Assembly (NCBI RefSeq): GCF_002834385.1
Contig: NZ_PITQ01000003.1
Span: 372,001 to 436,000, forward strand
Length of the DNA stretch: 64,000 bases
From: Rahnella sp. AA
Lineage (GTDB): Bacteria > Pseudomonadota > Gammaproteobacteria > Enterobacterales > Enterobacteriaceae
Reading direction: 5' to 3'
Positions within the stretch are counted from its first letter, which is position 1; each line of letters begins with the position of its first letter. A program made the position numbers and the translations under genes. Of this stretch, positions 43,412-52,711 are shown piece after piece. Under the pieces are notes generated by a model. It was not told the origin of the DNA. It was given only the letters and a program-made list of their open reading frames with translations, and ran no database searches.

Positions 43412-44107
43412 TTACTGGCCGTAGTAAGCATTCTTGCCGTGTTTGCGAAGGTAATGTTTATCCAGCAACTGCGGCTGCATATCCGGTAATTGCGGTGTCA
43501 GTTGGCGGGAGAATATCCCCATATAAGCGATTTCTTCCAATACCACGGCATTATGCACCGCATTCTCCGCATCTTTTCCCCAGGCAAAAGGGCCGTGCGA
43601 ATGAACCAGAACCGCAGGGATATCCGCAGGCGACAGATTCCGCTCTGCAAACGTTTTGACAATCACTTCTCCGGTTTCCCATTCATAACGACCTGCAATT
43701 TCCTCGTGGGTCATCAGGCGTGTGCAAGGAATGTTACCGTAGAAATAATCGGCATGCGTTGTGCCCCACGCAGGTATGTCTAATCCCGCTTGTGCCCAGA
43801 TGGTCGCGTGTCGCGAATGGGTATGCACAATGCCACCAGCCTGCGGGAAATTCAGGTAAAGCACACGATGGGTATCGGTATCAGAAGACGGCTTTTTACT
43901 ACCTTCAACAATTCTGCCGGTTTCCAGCTCCACCACCACCATATCGTCCACGCCCATATGATCGTATTCAACACCAGAAGGTTTGATAACAACCAGCCCT
44001 TGCTGACGATCAACCGCACTGACATTCCCCCAGGTAAAGGTCACCAGATTGTGGCGCGGCAATGCCAGATTGGCTTCCAATACCTGCTCTTTCAGTTGTT
44101 TAAGCAT
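43412..44107 (-). CDS. araD: L-ribulose-5-phosphate 4-epimerase AraD
   Basis: A 231-residue class II aldolase-fold epimerase that interconverts L-ribulose 5-phosphate and D-xylulose 5-phosphate. Zinc-binding histidines are seen in [10 protein letters not shown] (about residues 93-102) and [10 protein letters not shown] (about 170). Phosphate-binding WGNVSAVD near residue 26 and KPSSDTDTH near 73 are conserved, and the C-terminal KNAYYGQ with the catalytic Tyr is present. It is close to E. coli AraD, but no araB or araA is adjacent; it stands alone and is convergent with the DeoR-type gene. Closely related enzymes (UlaF, SgbE) share the fold, so the symbol is likely but not certain. Confidence 0.85.
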   Translation of the reverse strand: MLKQLKEQVLEANLALPRHNLVTFTWGNVSAVDRQQGLVVIKPSGVEYDHMGVDDMVVVELETGRIVEGSKKPSSDTDTHRVLYLNFPQAGGIVHTHSRHATIWAQAGLDIPAWGTTHADYFYGNIPCTRLMTHEEIAGRYEWETGEVIVKTFAERNLSPADIPAVLVHSHGPFAWGKDAENAVHNAVVLEEIAYMGIFSRQLTPQLPDMQPQLLDKHYLRKHGKNAYYGQ

Positions 44108-44293
44108 CTTGGTTCCCTCTTTTACGATGCTTTATTGTCTGGTCGGCGGAAGATCGCAGGTATGGGGCAAATCGCTAAAGAGTGCGTACAGATCTGCTGC
44201 AAACGTAAAAGTGCCCATTCATCCCACAAACAGTGAAATGCCTGCCCGGCTTTTTAGTTTTTTGTGTGGTGAGAAGACGGGCTCGTGGTGAAT

Positions 44294-44307
44294 TAAGATT
44301 ATTCACC
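44294..44307 (+). promoter_or_regulatory. RcsB-like box and promoter upstream of osmB
   Basis: TAAGATTATTCACC matches the RcsB/RcsAB consensus TAAGAATATTCCTA at 10 of 14 positions. It ends next to a -35 position for the -10 CTATTTT at 44330-44336, whose C at -13 is favoured by sigma S. osmB of E. coli has an RcsB-activated, osmotically induced promoter and a sigma S promoter, so the layout agrees. Confidence 0.5.
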
Positions 44308-44378
44308 TAGTGAATGAATATCAATTTCACTATTTTTAATTAACGGATGCACAACTGCGTCTGGATAGGAGAAACATA

Positions 44379-44597
44379 ATGATGATTGTAAATAAACGCG
44401 TTGCCGGTATTGCACTGGTTCTGACTTTGGCGATGTCTGTTACCGCTTGTGGTAATTGGTCTAAACGTGACCGTAATACCGCAATTGGTGCCGGTGCCGG
44501 TGCGCTGGGTGGTGCAGTGCTGACGGACGGCAGCACGTTAGGGACATTAGGTGGTGCGGCTGTCGGTGGTATTATCGGGCACCAGGTCAGTAAATAA
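44379..44597 (+). CDS. osmB: Osmotically inducible lipoprotein OsmB
   Basis: A 72-residue lipoprotein. The signal peptide ends in the lipobox VTAC with the acylated cysteine at residue 24. The mature part GNWSKRDRNTAIGAGAGALG and the Gly-rich hydrophobic tail GGAAVGGIIGHQVSK are almost identical to E. coli OsmB. It lacks the inner-membrane-retaining Asp after the cysteine, so it should go to the outer membrane. GGAG precedes the ATG. Its role is linked to osmotic stress and stationary phase; the molecular function is not known. Confidence 0.96.
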   Translation: MMIVNKRVAGIALVLTLAMSVTACGNWSKRDRNTAIGAGAGALGGAVLTDGSTLGTLGGAAVGGIIGHQVSK

Positions 44598-44760
44598 AAC
44601 GGCCGGTGATAATAAGTTCTATTGAGTCGCATCAAAAACGTCAGCGTAAGCAACGAATAAAGCTAAAAATAGGATTTGGCAGTTTTTCAGGTCAACTTTA
44701 TTGCCATGGAATGAATGGCAAACAACGTAAGTTAGCGTTGTGATATCTCGAAAGGTAAAG

Positions 44761-44795
44761 CAAGATGCTGCACCGTCATGGATGCAGCATCTTAT
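44761..44795. terminator. Hairpin between osmB and yciH
   Basis: AAGATGCTGCA and TGCAGCATCTT, an 11-base-pair perfect stem with a 10-base loop, followed by ATTGTTT. Positioned to end yciH transcripts (minus) and possibly osmB (plus). Confidence 0.7.
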
Positions 44796-44823
44796 TGTTT
44801 ATAGCCAACGTCCAATAAATAAA

Positions 44824-45153
44824 TCAGCCACCCGCAAGTTTGACTTTCATCCCTTTGGCTTCAAGCAGTTGTTTCAGCAAATCACGCTTATCACCCTGGA
44901 TTTCAATCACGCCCTCTTTCACCGAACCACCGCAGCCGCATTTCTTTTTCAGTTCAGCAGCCAGTTTATCCAGCGCCACGTCGTCAAGATCAACACCGGC
45001 GATCAGACACACGCCCTTGCCTTTTCGTCCGCTGGTCTGGCGCTGAATACGAACAATGCCGTCGCCTTTCGGGCGGGCCACAATCGCTTTCGGCTCGTCA
45101 ATTCTGCCCGTGTCGGTCGAATACACTAAGCGGCTGTTGCTGTCATTATTCAT
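44824..45153 (-). CDS. yciH: YciH, SUI1/eIF1-like translation factor homologue
   Basis: A 109-residue protein of the eIF1/SUI1 family. The start is the ATG of MNNDSNSRLVYSTDTGRI (45151-45153); the longer frame overlaps pyrF. The SUI1 core is clear: GIVRIQRQTSGRKGKGVCLIAG, KKKCGCGGSVKEGVIEIQGD. In E. coli YciH can discriminate initiator tRNA in vitro and is linked to stress translation control. It lies 10 bases after pyrF and is expected to be cotranscribed with it, as in E. coli. Confidence 0.95.
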   Translation of the reverse strand: MNNDSNSRLVYSTDTGRIDEPKAIVARPKGDGIVRIQRQTSGRKGKGVCLIAGVDLDDVALDKLAAELKKKCGCGGSVKEGVIEIQGDKRDLLKQLLEAKGMKVKLAGG

Positions 45154-45163
45154 GCATTTATCC

Positions 45164-45895
45164 TCAATCGCGCAAAGAGGCACGGATTTCACGCAAGGTT
45201 TGCGCCGGTTCGGCTGATTGCGTAATAGGACGTCCAATCACCATGTAATCTACGCCTGCGGCCAATGCTTCCTGCGGCGTCATCACACGGCGCTGATCGT
45301 CAGCTTTACTGCCTGCAGGGCGGATACCCGGCGTCACCAGTTTGAACTCCTGCCCCAGCGCTGATTTAAAGCGCGTGGCTTCCTGTGCGGAACATACAAC
45401 GCCGTCCAGCCCGCAGTCACGGGTCAGGCGCGCCAGACGTTCGGCGTAATCTGCCGGAGATAAAGTGATGCCCAGATCCGCCAGATCGCTGCCTTCCATG
45501 CTGGTCAGCACGGTGACGGCAATCAGTAACGGCGCGTCTTTACCAAACGGTAGCAACGCTTCTTTGGCCGCCGACATCATGCGCGCACCACCGCTTGCAT
45601 GAACGTTCACCATCCAGACTCCCAGATCAGCTGCGGCCGCGACAGCGCGCGCCGTGGTATTCGGGATATCGTGGAATTTCAGATCCAGGAAGACATCAAA
45701 ACCACGTACCTGCAGATCTTTAACCATCTGCGGACCAAAATGGGTAAACATCTCTTTACCAATTTTCAGACGGCAATCGCGCGGATCAATTTTATCTGCA
45801 AATGCCAGCGCCGCTGACTTATCCGCGTAATCTAACGCGACAACAATAGGTGATGAACTTAAGTCTTTATTGTTAATTTTATTTTCGGACTTCAT
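45164..45895 (-). CDS. pyrF: Orotidine 5'-phosphate decarboxylase PyrF
   Basis: A 243-residue TIM-barrel enzyme that decarboxylates OMP to UMP, the last step of de novo pyrimidine synthesis. The catalytic Lys and Asp cluster is in [12 protein letters not shown] (about residues 70-81), with an upstream Asp in VALDYADK and Lys in [15 protein letters not shown] and [10 protein letters not shown] close the phosphate site. In E. coli it is downstream of lapAB; here a plus-strand ribbon-helix-helix gene separates them, so pyrF-yciH need their own promoter in the 188-base gap. Confidence 0.97.
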   Translation of the reverse strand: MKSENKINNKDLSSSPIVVALDYADKSAALAFADKIDPRDCRLKIGKEMFTHFGPQMVKDLQVRGFDVFLDLKFHDIPNTTARAVAAAADLGVWMVNVHASGGARMMSAAKEALLPFGKDAPLLIAVTVLTSMEGSDLADLGITLSPADYAERLARLTRDCGLDGVVCSAQEATRFKSALGQEFKLVTPGIRPAGSKADDQRRVMTPQEALAAGVDYMVIGRPITQSAEPAQTLREIRASLRD

Positions 45896-46083
45896 ATCGT
45901 CAGCCTCGTGTCAGTTTCAATTCAGGAAGGGGAAATATTTTTTTGCCGCCCGCATTTTACATGGCAAGTCACCGAATTCACAGCTACACATAATGTGACA
46001 GTTTTATTAAATTTTTATTAAGCACTAGACGCCGATACAACGCTGGCATAACTTGTAAATTTACTCTAAGGAAAGGCTGAAAA

Positions 46084-46371
46084 ATGAGTGAGATAACAAC
46101 GCTGACCGTCAAAATTCCGGTCGAATTAAAAGAATTGATCAAAAACGCCGCCGCCGAAGCGGAACATTCATTAAGTGCAGAAGTGGCAGCACGCCTGGAA
46201 GAGAGTTTTAATCCTACAGCGCCGAAAGGTAAAAAAGCAGCAAAAGCCATCGAAGATGAAATTGACAATCAACATCTTGCAGAAGACTCTGAACCCGCGC
46301 TGACAGCAAAAGAGATTAAGAAATTGCGTACTTTGCTGAATGCCCGCAAAACCAGCAGTAAGAAGAAGTAA
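46084..46371 (+). CDS. Arc/MetJ-type ribbon-helix-helix DNA-binding protein
   Basis: A 95-residue protein. Residues 4-45 have the pattern of an Arc-like ribbon-helix-helix domain: strand TTLTVKIPVELKELI, helix AAAEAEHSLSAEVAARLEE. The C-terminal half is charged and ends in a Lys/Ser tail. AAGGC-type ribosome-binding sequence lies just upstream. It is not in E. coli at this place and interrupts the usual lapAB-pyrF linkage in the opposite orientation. It may be a local repressor or a chromosome-encoded stand-alone regulator; no partner gene such as a toxin is next to it. Confidence 0.75.
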   Translation: MSEITTLTVKIPVELKELIKNAAAEAEHSLSAEVAARLEESFNPTAPKGKKAAKAIEDEIDNQHLAEDSEPALTAKEIKKLRTLLNARKTSSKKK

Positions 46372-46382
46372 TATTGCGTAAT

Positions 46383-46413
46383 TTCCCCCTGATAATTCAG
46401 GTTACAGGGGGAA
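46383..46413. terminator. Terminator-like hairpin between lapB and the RHH gene
   Basis: TTCCCCCTG and CAGGGGGAA around a 13-base loop, sitting between two convergent genes; T-tracts are weak on both sides. Confidence 0.55.
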
Positions 46414-46414
46414 G

Positions 46415-47584
46415 TTATTGACCATCTAATCCACGTATTGGTTTTATCGTCGCCCAGCCACGGCAAGATGGGCAATGCCAGTACAGCGAGTGCGCCGTAA
46501 AACCACATTTATGACAGCGATAACGGGGTTTGGTACGAATTTGTTCGCCCACCATATCCCGCAGTAAGACCAGACTCTCTTTCGCACGCCCTTCTTCTGC
46601 ATCCGCCAGATGGTAATCCATCAGGTGATGGAACACGCGCATGGTCGGATGGCGCTGAAGCTGACGATTAATGTAGTTCTGCGCGGTTTCCCGGCCTTCC
46701 TCGTCATGGATAATTTCAGCCAGCATCAGTTCTGCGGTAGCGCCGGTATTTTCATCAACGCAGCGTTTGAGGAACTCGGCCCACGCCAGCGTATCACCCA
46801 AATTCTGATAGCACTCCTGCAGCATCGGCAACGCTTCGCTGACCAGCTCTTTGTCCTGTTCCAGTACACGCTGTAACGCATCAACCGCTTTACGATATTC
46901 CCCCTGCGCCAGGAAAATACGCCCCTGCATGACAGACACGCGGGCACAGAGCTTATCAGCCGCCGCTGCTTTTTTCAGCAGGCCGGTAGCCTTATCGAAA
47001 TCATCGGAAACCATGGCCTGCAGCGCCAGTTCACACCAAAAGTGCGCGATTTCTTTGCGGCGGTTTTCTTTGCCCAACTTGACCAGACGTTCAGCCACAT
47101 CAATGGCGTTCTGCCAGTCACTGGTGGCCTGGTGAATGATGAGTAACTGTTCCAGAGCAAACAACTGGAAATCTTGTTCTTTCACCAGTTGATTAAACAT
47201 ATCTTCCGCGCGGTCATAAAAACCGGCAGCCATGTAATCACGCCCCAGTTGCTGCACGGCCAGAAGCCGCTGCTCAAAAGTCAGTGAGGCACTTTCCATC
47301 AGTGACTGATGAATACGTATTGCGCGATCAACTTCACCACGTGAACGGAACAGATTGCCCAGAGTCAGATGCGCTTCGACTGTACTGCTGTCCTCTTTCA
47401 ACATTTCAAGGAACAGGTCGACCGCTTTATCCTGCTGGTTGGAAAGCAGGAAGTTAACCCCTGCGACGTATTCACGAGACAGGCGGTTAGCATTTTCCTG
47501 TTTATCCTGCTGAGAACTTCTGCGCCCCATGTACCAGCCATAGGCTGCCGCAACGGGCAACAACAGAAACAGCAGTTCTAACAT
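46415..47584 (-). CDS. lapB: Lipopolysaccharide assembly protein LapB (YciM)
   Basis: A 389-residue inner-membrane protein that tunes LPS synthesis by presenting LpxC to the protease FtsH. An N-terminal helix (about residues 1-17, MLELLFLLLPVAAAYGW) anchors it, followed by about nine tetratricopeptide repeats (residues 40-345) and a C-terminal rubredoxin-like metal site with two CxxC pairs: CHKCGF and CPSCRGW (about 355-375). The ATG is 6 bases after lapA, so both are coupled as in E. coli. Confidence 0.97.
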   Translation of the reverse strand: MLELLFLLLPVAAAYGWYMGRRSSQQDKQENANRLSREYVAGVNFLLSNQQDKAVDLFLEMLKEDSSTVEAHLTLGNLFRSRGEVDRAIRIHQSLMESASLTFEQRLLAVQQLGRDYMAAGFYDRAEDMFNQLVKEQDFQLFALEQLLIIHQATSDWQNAIDVAERLVKLGKENRRKEIAHFWCELALQAMVSDDFDKATGLLKKAAAADKLCARVSVMQGRIFLAQGEYRKAVDALQRVLEQDKELVSEALPMLQECYQNLGDTLAWAEFLKRCVDENTGATAELMLAEIIHDEEGRETAQNYINRQLQRHPTMRVFHHLMDYHLADAEEGRAKESLVLLRDMVGEQIRTKPRYRCHKCGFTAHSLYWHCPSCRGWATIKPIRGLDGQ

Positions 47585-47590
47585 AGAGGG

Positions 47591-47908
47591 TTATTCCTTG
47601 CTGACATCATAAGAGGCGGCTGGCGGCGTAACGGCGGCCGTGGGTGCAATTTGCTGCTCGAGACGCTTGATTTTGCGCTGTGCCCGGCCCAGTGACAAAC
47701 GAACCCGAAGGTAAAACAGACCACAGATCACCCAGCCAAGAATGAAACCCGTGGCAAACAAGACGGCAAGCAATGTTGAGACGCGATAATCACCCTGTGC
47801 CAGCAAATAATTGAAGGTCACAGTCTGATCGTTATGGGCCCCCAAAGTGATAGAAATCACAACGATGACCAGTAAAAATAAAAAAATCAGCAGATATTTC
47901 ACATTCAT
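47591..47908 (-). CDS. lapA: Lipopolysaccharide assembly protein LapA (YciS)
   Basis: A 105-residue inner-membrane protein with two helices (about residues 4-24 and 43-67) and a basic coiled tail LGRAQRKIKRLEQQ. It works with LapB in LPS homeostasis. Two starts are possible: ATG at 47908 (MNVKYLLIF) or GTG at 47902 giving MKYLLIF, which matches the E. coli N-terminus and is better spaced from the AGGA. The larger open frame upstream is not conserved. Confidence 0.93.
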   Translation of the reverse strand: MNVKYLLIFLFLLVIVVISITLGAHNDQTVTFNYLLAQGDYRVSTLLAVLFATGFILGWVICGLFYLRVRLSLGRAQRKIKRLEQQIAPTAAVTPPAASYDVSKE

Positions 47909-48156
47909 TCCTGTAATGCCGGATGTACCGGATGAATTATGCCAAAAACTCTCGTCCCGACCTAATAAGTTAGCATTTCCGAACAAAGCAGGGAAACATT
48001 GCGGTGGCTTTAAATGCACTCAGCAGAAACTTCATACGCCATGTGTGTGGTGTAACAAGCGCTGCTGTAATTTGGCCTATGGATGATAGATGGGGATGAA
48101 AAGCACTAAATTAAAGGGGTTCAGTAAGAACCCGCATTAATTCAGATGGATACCCT

Positions 48157-48912
48157 TCACTCACGCTCGGTGATTTCTTGTTTTTCAGCCGGTGGAGGCG
48201 TAAGTGATCCGATATAACGCTGCGTGAACCAGCAGGCTACTGTCACCAGGATCCAGCTAATCCCAACGGATGCCATCAAATCGCGTGGCCAGTGCATCCC
48301 CAGAACCAGACGGCTTCCCATGACGGTAACCGCCCACACCATCAGCACGCAGACCGTTTTGTAGTGTTTACGGCGCCACAGTAACCCGACGCCTAACAGT
48401 GCCCAGGTTGCGGCAAACATGGTGTGTCCCGAAGGAAATGCGTAGCCGGTATCATCCTGCCAGCTTTTGTTCAGCCAGTGCGGGATTTGCGTGTCACTGG
48501 CTAAAATCTCTTTAACTTGTCCGCTGCGCGCTTTGTTTTTGAGTGCATAAAACGCATCAACATTCATCTGATGTGAGGACCCCAGCCAGGCAACATAGGG
48601 CCTGGGTTCGCGCACATCATTTTTAATAATATCTTTAGCAAATTGCCCGACCAGTACCGCCACGGTAATGATAATGATTAACCCAATCGCCGGTTTAATC
48701 CGAAAACGCAGACACCAAAGGAACCATGCGCAAAGGATTACCGTCGTGATGATCCCCCATGGCTGACTCACCGTTTCAGTCACCCAGTAAAGCGGGCGCA
48801 GCAGGGTCGGGTTTTGCCCCGGCGTCCATAACCAGCCACTCACCCAGACGACTGCCGGCATCAATATTAAAAGAACCGCGCCGAATGCGGTGCGTTTGGC
48901 GATATCAAACAT
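48157..48912 (-). CDS. pgpB: Phosphatidylglycerophosphatase B PgpB (PAP2 family)
   Basis: A 251-residue integral membrane phosphatase that dephosphorylates phosphatidylglycerol phosphate, phosphatidate and undecaprenyl diphosphate. The start is the ATG of MFDIAKRTAFGA with GAAGGGA upstream; an ATG six codons earlier is not conserved. PAP2 motifs: KNDVREPRPY (about residues 97-106), PSGHT (about 160-164) and SRLVLGMHWPRD (about 199-210). About six helices are visible. It is divergent from ribA. Confidence 0.95.
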   Translation of the reverse strand: MFDIAKRTAFGAVLLILMPAVVWVSGWLWTPGQNPTLLRPLYWVTETVSQPWGIITTVILCAWFLWCLRFRIKPAIGLIIIITVAVLVGQFAKDIIKNDVREPRPYVAWLGSSHQMNVDAFYALKNKARSGQVKEILASDTQIPHWLNKSWQDDTGYAFPSGHTMFAATWALLGVGLLWRRKHYKTVCVLMVWAVTVMGSRLVLGMHWPRDLMASVGISWILVTVACWFTQRYIGSLTPPPAEKQEITERE

Positions 48913-49267
48913 AGTCGTCCCTTCAGTCATTCGTAAAAAGAGTTGGAGTGTACCAATGTTGTTATGGCTTCACATTCCTTAAGCACCGGTTGTTGAGGAA
49001 ACGGTGACATACCGTAATAGTGCCGGCGCGCGGACAAAGCTAACGCGCCAGCGACTTGAAATATGAAGGGGATCGTTCATAACTAATGAACGAGTTGTTC
49101 TAATATTCCCGCTAAAATATGAACCAAACTGTGGCAAAATAGTGCCCTGCTTTCATGGAAAGGCACCGATTCCCTATCCTGAGGCCGCATCTGAACGTAG
49201 GATGCGCAACAACAAGTAAAATACTCACTGTAAATAAAGACTATTTGTGGTTTTTTTGGAGCGTAAA
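48913..49267. other. Divergent intergenic region between pgpB and ribA
   Basis: A 355-base gap that should contain both promoters. I looked for an FMN riboswitch, which precedes ribB in many bacteria, and saw none of its conserved elements. A short stretch GGCAAAATAGTGCCC (49134-49148) is imperfectly symmetric. No gene seen. Confidence 0.5.
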
Positions 49268-49858
49268 ATGCAGCTGAAACGGGTGGCAGAAGCCAATCTG
49301 CCAACACCTTGGGGCGATTTCCTGATGGTGGGTTTTGAAGAATTGGCCACCGGGCACGACCACCTGGCGTTAGTTTTTGGCGACATCTCCGGCGAAACAC
49401 CTGTCCTCGCGCGTGTTCATTCTGAGTGTCTGACAGGTGATGCCTTATTCAGCCTGCGCTGTGATTGTGGTTTTCAGCTTGAAGCAGCACTGAATCATAT
49501 TGCCGAAGAAGGTCGCGGGATCCTGATGTATCACCGTCAGGAAGGCCGCAACATTGGTTTGCTCAATAAGATCCGCGCTTACGCCTTGCAGGACAAAGGC
49601 TACGATACCGTTGAAGCTAACCATCAGCTTGGGTTCGCCGCCGATGAGCGTGATTTCACGCTGTGCGCCGATATGTTCAAACTGCTTGGCGTTGATTCTG
49701 TCCGCCTGCTGACCAACAACCCGAAAAAAGTCGAAATCCTGACTGAAGCCGGGATCAACATCACCGAACGTGTCCCGCTGATCGTTGGCCGTAATCCGGA
49801 AAACGAACGTTATCTGTCGACCAAAGCCGCCAAAATGGGCCACCTGCTCGATAAGTAA
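49268..49858 (+). CDS. ribA: GTP cyclohydrolase II RibA
   Basis: A 196-residue zinc enzyme that opens GTP to 2,5-diamino-6-ribosylamino-4(3H)-pyrimidinone 5'-phosphate, the first step of riboflavin synthesis. The start is the ATG at 49268 ([16 protein letters not shown]), 8 bases after GGAGCG. Zinc cysteines are in [20 protein letters not shown], and the catalytic region is [27 protein letters not shown] lies near the C-terminus. Stand-alone RibA without a fused RibB domain, as in E. coli. Convergent with acnA. Confidence 0.97.
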   Translation: MQLKRVAEANLPTPWGDFLMVGFEELATGHDHLALVFGDISGETPVLARVHSECLTGDALFSLRCDCGFQLEAALNHIAEEGRGILMYHRQEGRNIGLLNKIRAYALQDKGYDTVEANHQLGFAADERDFTLCADMFKLLGVDSVRLLTNNPKKVEILTEAGINITERVPLIVGRNPENERYLSTKAAKMGHLLDK

Positions 49859-49935
49859 CTTTTTCAGGATATTACAAAAATATTAAGGGCACCTTAACGG
49901 TGCCCTTTTTCATGGCTTTTTGGCAGGAAACGGAT

Positions 49936-52611
49936 TCAGAGCATTTTGCGGATCACGTAATGCAGAATGCCGCCATTCTGGAAATACGTCAGCTCGTTGC
50001 CCGTATCAATACGGCAGCGCGCATTCACAATTTCCGCACGTCCGTCAGCAAAGGTGATATGTACTGCGACGTCCTGCCCCGGCGTCAGGCTTTGCAAACC
50101 GCGCACGCTTACCTGCTCATCACCGGTCAGTTTCAACGTTTTTCGCGTCACGCCCTGAGGGAATTCCAGCGGTAAAATCCCCATGCCGATCAGGTTGGAG
50201 CGGTGAATACGCTCGAAGGATTCGGCAATCACAACGCGTACACCCAGCAAACGCGGCCCTTTGGCTGCCCAGTCGCGACTGGAGCCTGAACCATACTCTT
50301 TACCCGCAATCACCGCCGTCGGGACATTTTCGTGCTGATAACGCATTGCGGCGTCATAAATGGCCAGCGGATCCTGCGACGGAATATGGCGGGTATAGCC
50401 GCCCTCAACGCCCGGCACCATTTCGTTCTTGATACGGATATTGGCAAATGTCCCGCGCATCATCACTTCATGATTACCGCGTCGCGAACCGTACGAGTTA
50501 AACGCCTTCGGTTCCACGCCGTGCTGTTTCAGATACAATCCCGCCGGGCTTTCAGCTTTAATATTCCCGGCGGGAGAGATATGGTCGGTGGTGACGGAAT
50601 CCGCCAGAATCGCCAGAATACGCGCGTCTTTAATATCTTCCAGCGCATCAGGCTCTGCTTTCATGTCGCTGAAGAACGGCGGATGGCGGATATAAGTGGA
50701 ATCCTCCTGCCAGGTGTAAGTCGGCGTGCCTTCCACCTGAATAGCCTGCCAGGTCGCATCGCCGTTGAATACTTCGGCATATTCCTTGTGGAACATAGCC
50801 GTTGTCACCTGTCCGACCGCATTGGCAATCTCTGCCGATGATGGCCAGATGTCTTTCAGATAAACCGGTTTGCCGTCAGCATCTTCACCCAACGGGTCGT
50901 GTGACAGATTGACGTTCATATTCCCGGCCAGCGCATATGCTACCACCAGCGGCGGCGACGCCAGCCAGTTGGTTTTGATCAGCGGATGAATGCGTCCCTC
51001 AAAATTGCGGTTACCAGAAAGCACCGCACCAACGGTCAAATCACCGGCTTTGATCGCCGATTCAATCGGTTCTGGCAGTGGCCCGGAATTACCGATACAC
51101 GTTGTACAGCCGTAGCCCACCAGATTGAAACCCAGTTTCTCCAGCCAGGGCATCAGGCCAGCCGCATTAAGATAATCGGTCACCACTTTGGAGCCCGGCG
51201 CTAATGAAGTTTTCACCCAAGGCTTGCTGGTCAGCCCTTTTTCTGCGGCATTTTTAGCCAGCAAACCCGCAGCCATCAGCACAGTGGGGTTGGAAGTATT
51301 GGTACAGGAGGTAATCGCCGCAATCACCACCGCGCCGGTCGTGAGCGTGTCATGCTGGCCTTCCAGCGTGAAGCTTTCTTTGTCGCTGCGCCCCGGTTTG
51401 CCGTTGCTCAACTCAAGCTCGGTTGCCGCTTTAAAGGCTTTCGGCACATCGTGCAGCGTTACCCTGTCCTGCGGGCGTTTCGGCCCGGCAAGGCTTGGCT
51501 CAACGCTGCCCATATCCAGCGACAGCGTGCTGGTGAATACCGGCTCGTCGCCGGCATTGCGCCATAATCCTTGTACCTGCGAATAAGCTTTGACCAGTTC
51601 GATTTGCTCGTCGCTGCGCCCGCTGAGTTTCATGTAGCCGAGTGTGACGTCGTCCACCGGGAAGAACCCGCAGGTTGCCCCGAATTCTGGTGACATATTG
51701 GCGATTGTTGCGCGATCTGCGAGCGGTAAATCGGATAATCCGTCACCATAAAACTCGACGAATTTCCCGACGACGCCGTGCTTACGCAGCATCTGAGTCA
51801 CGGTCAGAACCAGGTCCGTCGCGGTAATACCTTCACGCAGCTTGCCCGTCAGTTTGAAACCCACAACGTCAGGGATCAGCATAGAGACTGGCTGACCAAG
51901 CATCGCCGCCTCAGCTTCGATACCACCGCAACCCCAGCCTAAAATACCCAGACCGTTGATCATGGTCGTATGGGAGTCGGTGCCGACTAACGTGTCAGGA
52001 TAGGCAATGGTTTTACCATTCTGTTCTTCGTGCCAGACGGTTTGCCCAAGATATTCAAGGTTAACCTGGTGGCAGATACCCGTGCCGGGCGGCACCACGC
52101 GGAAACGGTTGAAGGCTTTTTGCCCCCATCGCAGGAACTGATAACGCTCGTTATTACGCTCCATTTCCAGCCGGACGTTCTCGTCGAATGCCTTAGTGTC
52201 ACCAAACTCATCAACCGTCACCGAGTGGTCGATAACCAGATCGACGGGTGACAACGGGTTCACCTGTTCGACTTTACCGCCAAGTCGCTTCACGGCCTGG
52301 CGCATGGCGGCCAGATCCACCACCGCAGGCACACCAGTAAAATCCTGCATGAGGACGCGTGCCGGGCGGTAGGCAATTTCACGGTCTGCATGACCCGTTT
52401 TTTGCCATGAAACCAGTTCTTGCAGATCACTTTCCGTGACGGTGTCACCATCAACGTGACGTAGCAAATTTTCGAGTAATACCTTGAGGGATTTGGGCAA
52501 GCGCTGGATGTCTCCCAGCGTTTTGGCCGCGAGTGGCAGGCTATAGTAGTGAAACTCCTTCTTCCGGACTGCCAGTTTATCCAGACTTCCATTACGAATA
52601 TCGGACGACAT
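49936..52611 (-). CDS. acnA: Aconitate hydratase A (AcnA)
   Basis: An 891-residue monomeric aconitase of the IRP1/AcnA class that interconverts citrate and isocitrate. The [4Fe-4S] cysteines are seen in ITSCTNTSNP and GCTTCIGNSGPL (two residues), equivalent to about 435, 501 and 504. The swivel domain is at the C-terminus (residues 680-891, with YGSGSSRDWAAKGP). AAAGGAGAAGC precedes the ATG. In E. coli this is the stress- and stationary-phase aconitase. A TAACA direct repeat resembling an ArcA site lies about 100 bases upstream. The small genes ymiA and yciX that lie between cysB and acnA in E. coli are not seen. Confidence 0.97.
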   Translation of the reverse strand: MSSDIRNGSLDKLAVRKKEFHYYSLPLAAKTLGDIQRLPKSLKVLLENLLRHVDGDTVTESDLQELVSWQKTGHADREIAYRPARVLMQDFTGVPAVVDLAAMRQAVKRLGGKVEQVNPLSPVDLVIDHSVTVDEFGDTKAFDENVRLEMERNNERYQFLRWGQKAFNRFRVVPPGTGICHQVNLEYLGQTVWHEEQNGKTIAYPDTLVGTDSHTTMINGLGILGWGCGGIEAEAAMLGQPVSMLIPDVVGFKLTGKLREGITATDLVLTVTQMLRKHGVVGKFVEFYGDGLSDLPLADRATIANMSPEFGATCGFFPVDDVTLGYMKLSGRSDEQIELVKAYSQVQGLWRNAGDEPVFTSTLSLDMGSVEPSLAGPKRPQDRVTLHDVPKAFKAATELELSNGKPGRSDKESFTLEGQHDTLTTGAVVIAAITSCTNTSNPTVLMAAGLLAKNAAEKGLTSKPWVKTSLAPGSKVVTDYLNAAGLMPWLEKLGFNLVGYGCTTCIGNSGPLPEPIESAIKAGDLTVGAVLSGNRNFEGRIHPLIKTNWLASPPLVVAYALAGNMNVNLSHDPLGEDADGKPVYLKDIWPSSAEIANAVGQVTTAMFHKEYAEVFNGDATWQAIQVEGTPTYTWQEDSTYIRHPPFFSDMKAEPDALEDIKDARILAILADSVTTDHISPAGNIKAESPAGLYLKQHGVEPKAFNSYGSRRGNHEVMMRGTFANIRIKNEMVPGVEGGYTRHIPSQDPLAIYDAAMRYQHENVPTAVIAGKEYGSGSSRDWAAKGPRLLGVRVVIAESFERIHRSNLIGMGILPLEFPQGVTRKTLKLTGDEQVSVRGLQSLTPGQDVAVHITFADGRAEIVNARCRIDTGNELTYFQNGGILHYVIRKML

Positions 52612-52711
52612 AGCTTCTCCTTTTACTGCTTATTTCTTATACCAGTGTGGATTATGTAGGAATAACCCGCTGGCTTATAAGTTCATCTATAAAGATAACA
52701 CAAAATATTGT

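Noticed and set aside
48931-49267. Possible FMN riboswitch before ribA
   Set aside because: None of the conserved RFN-element sequences are visible; in enterobacteria this element is found at ribB.
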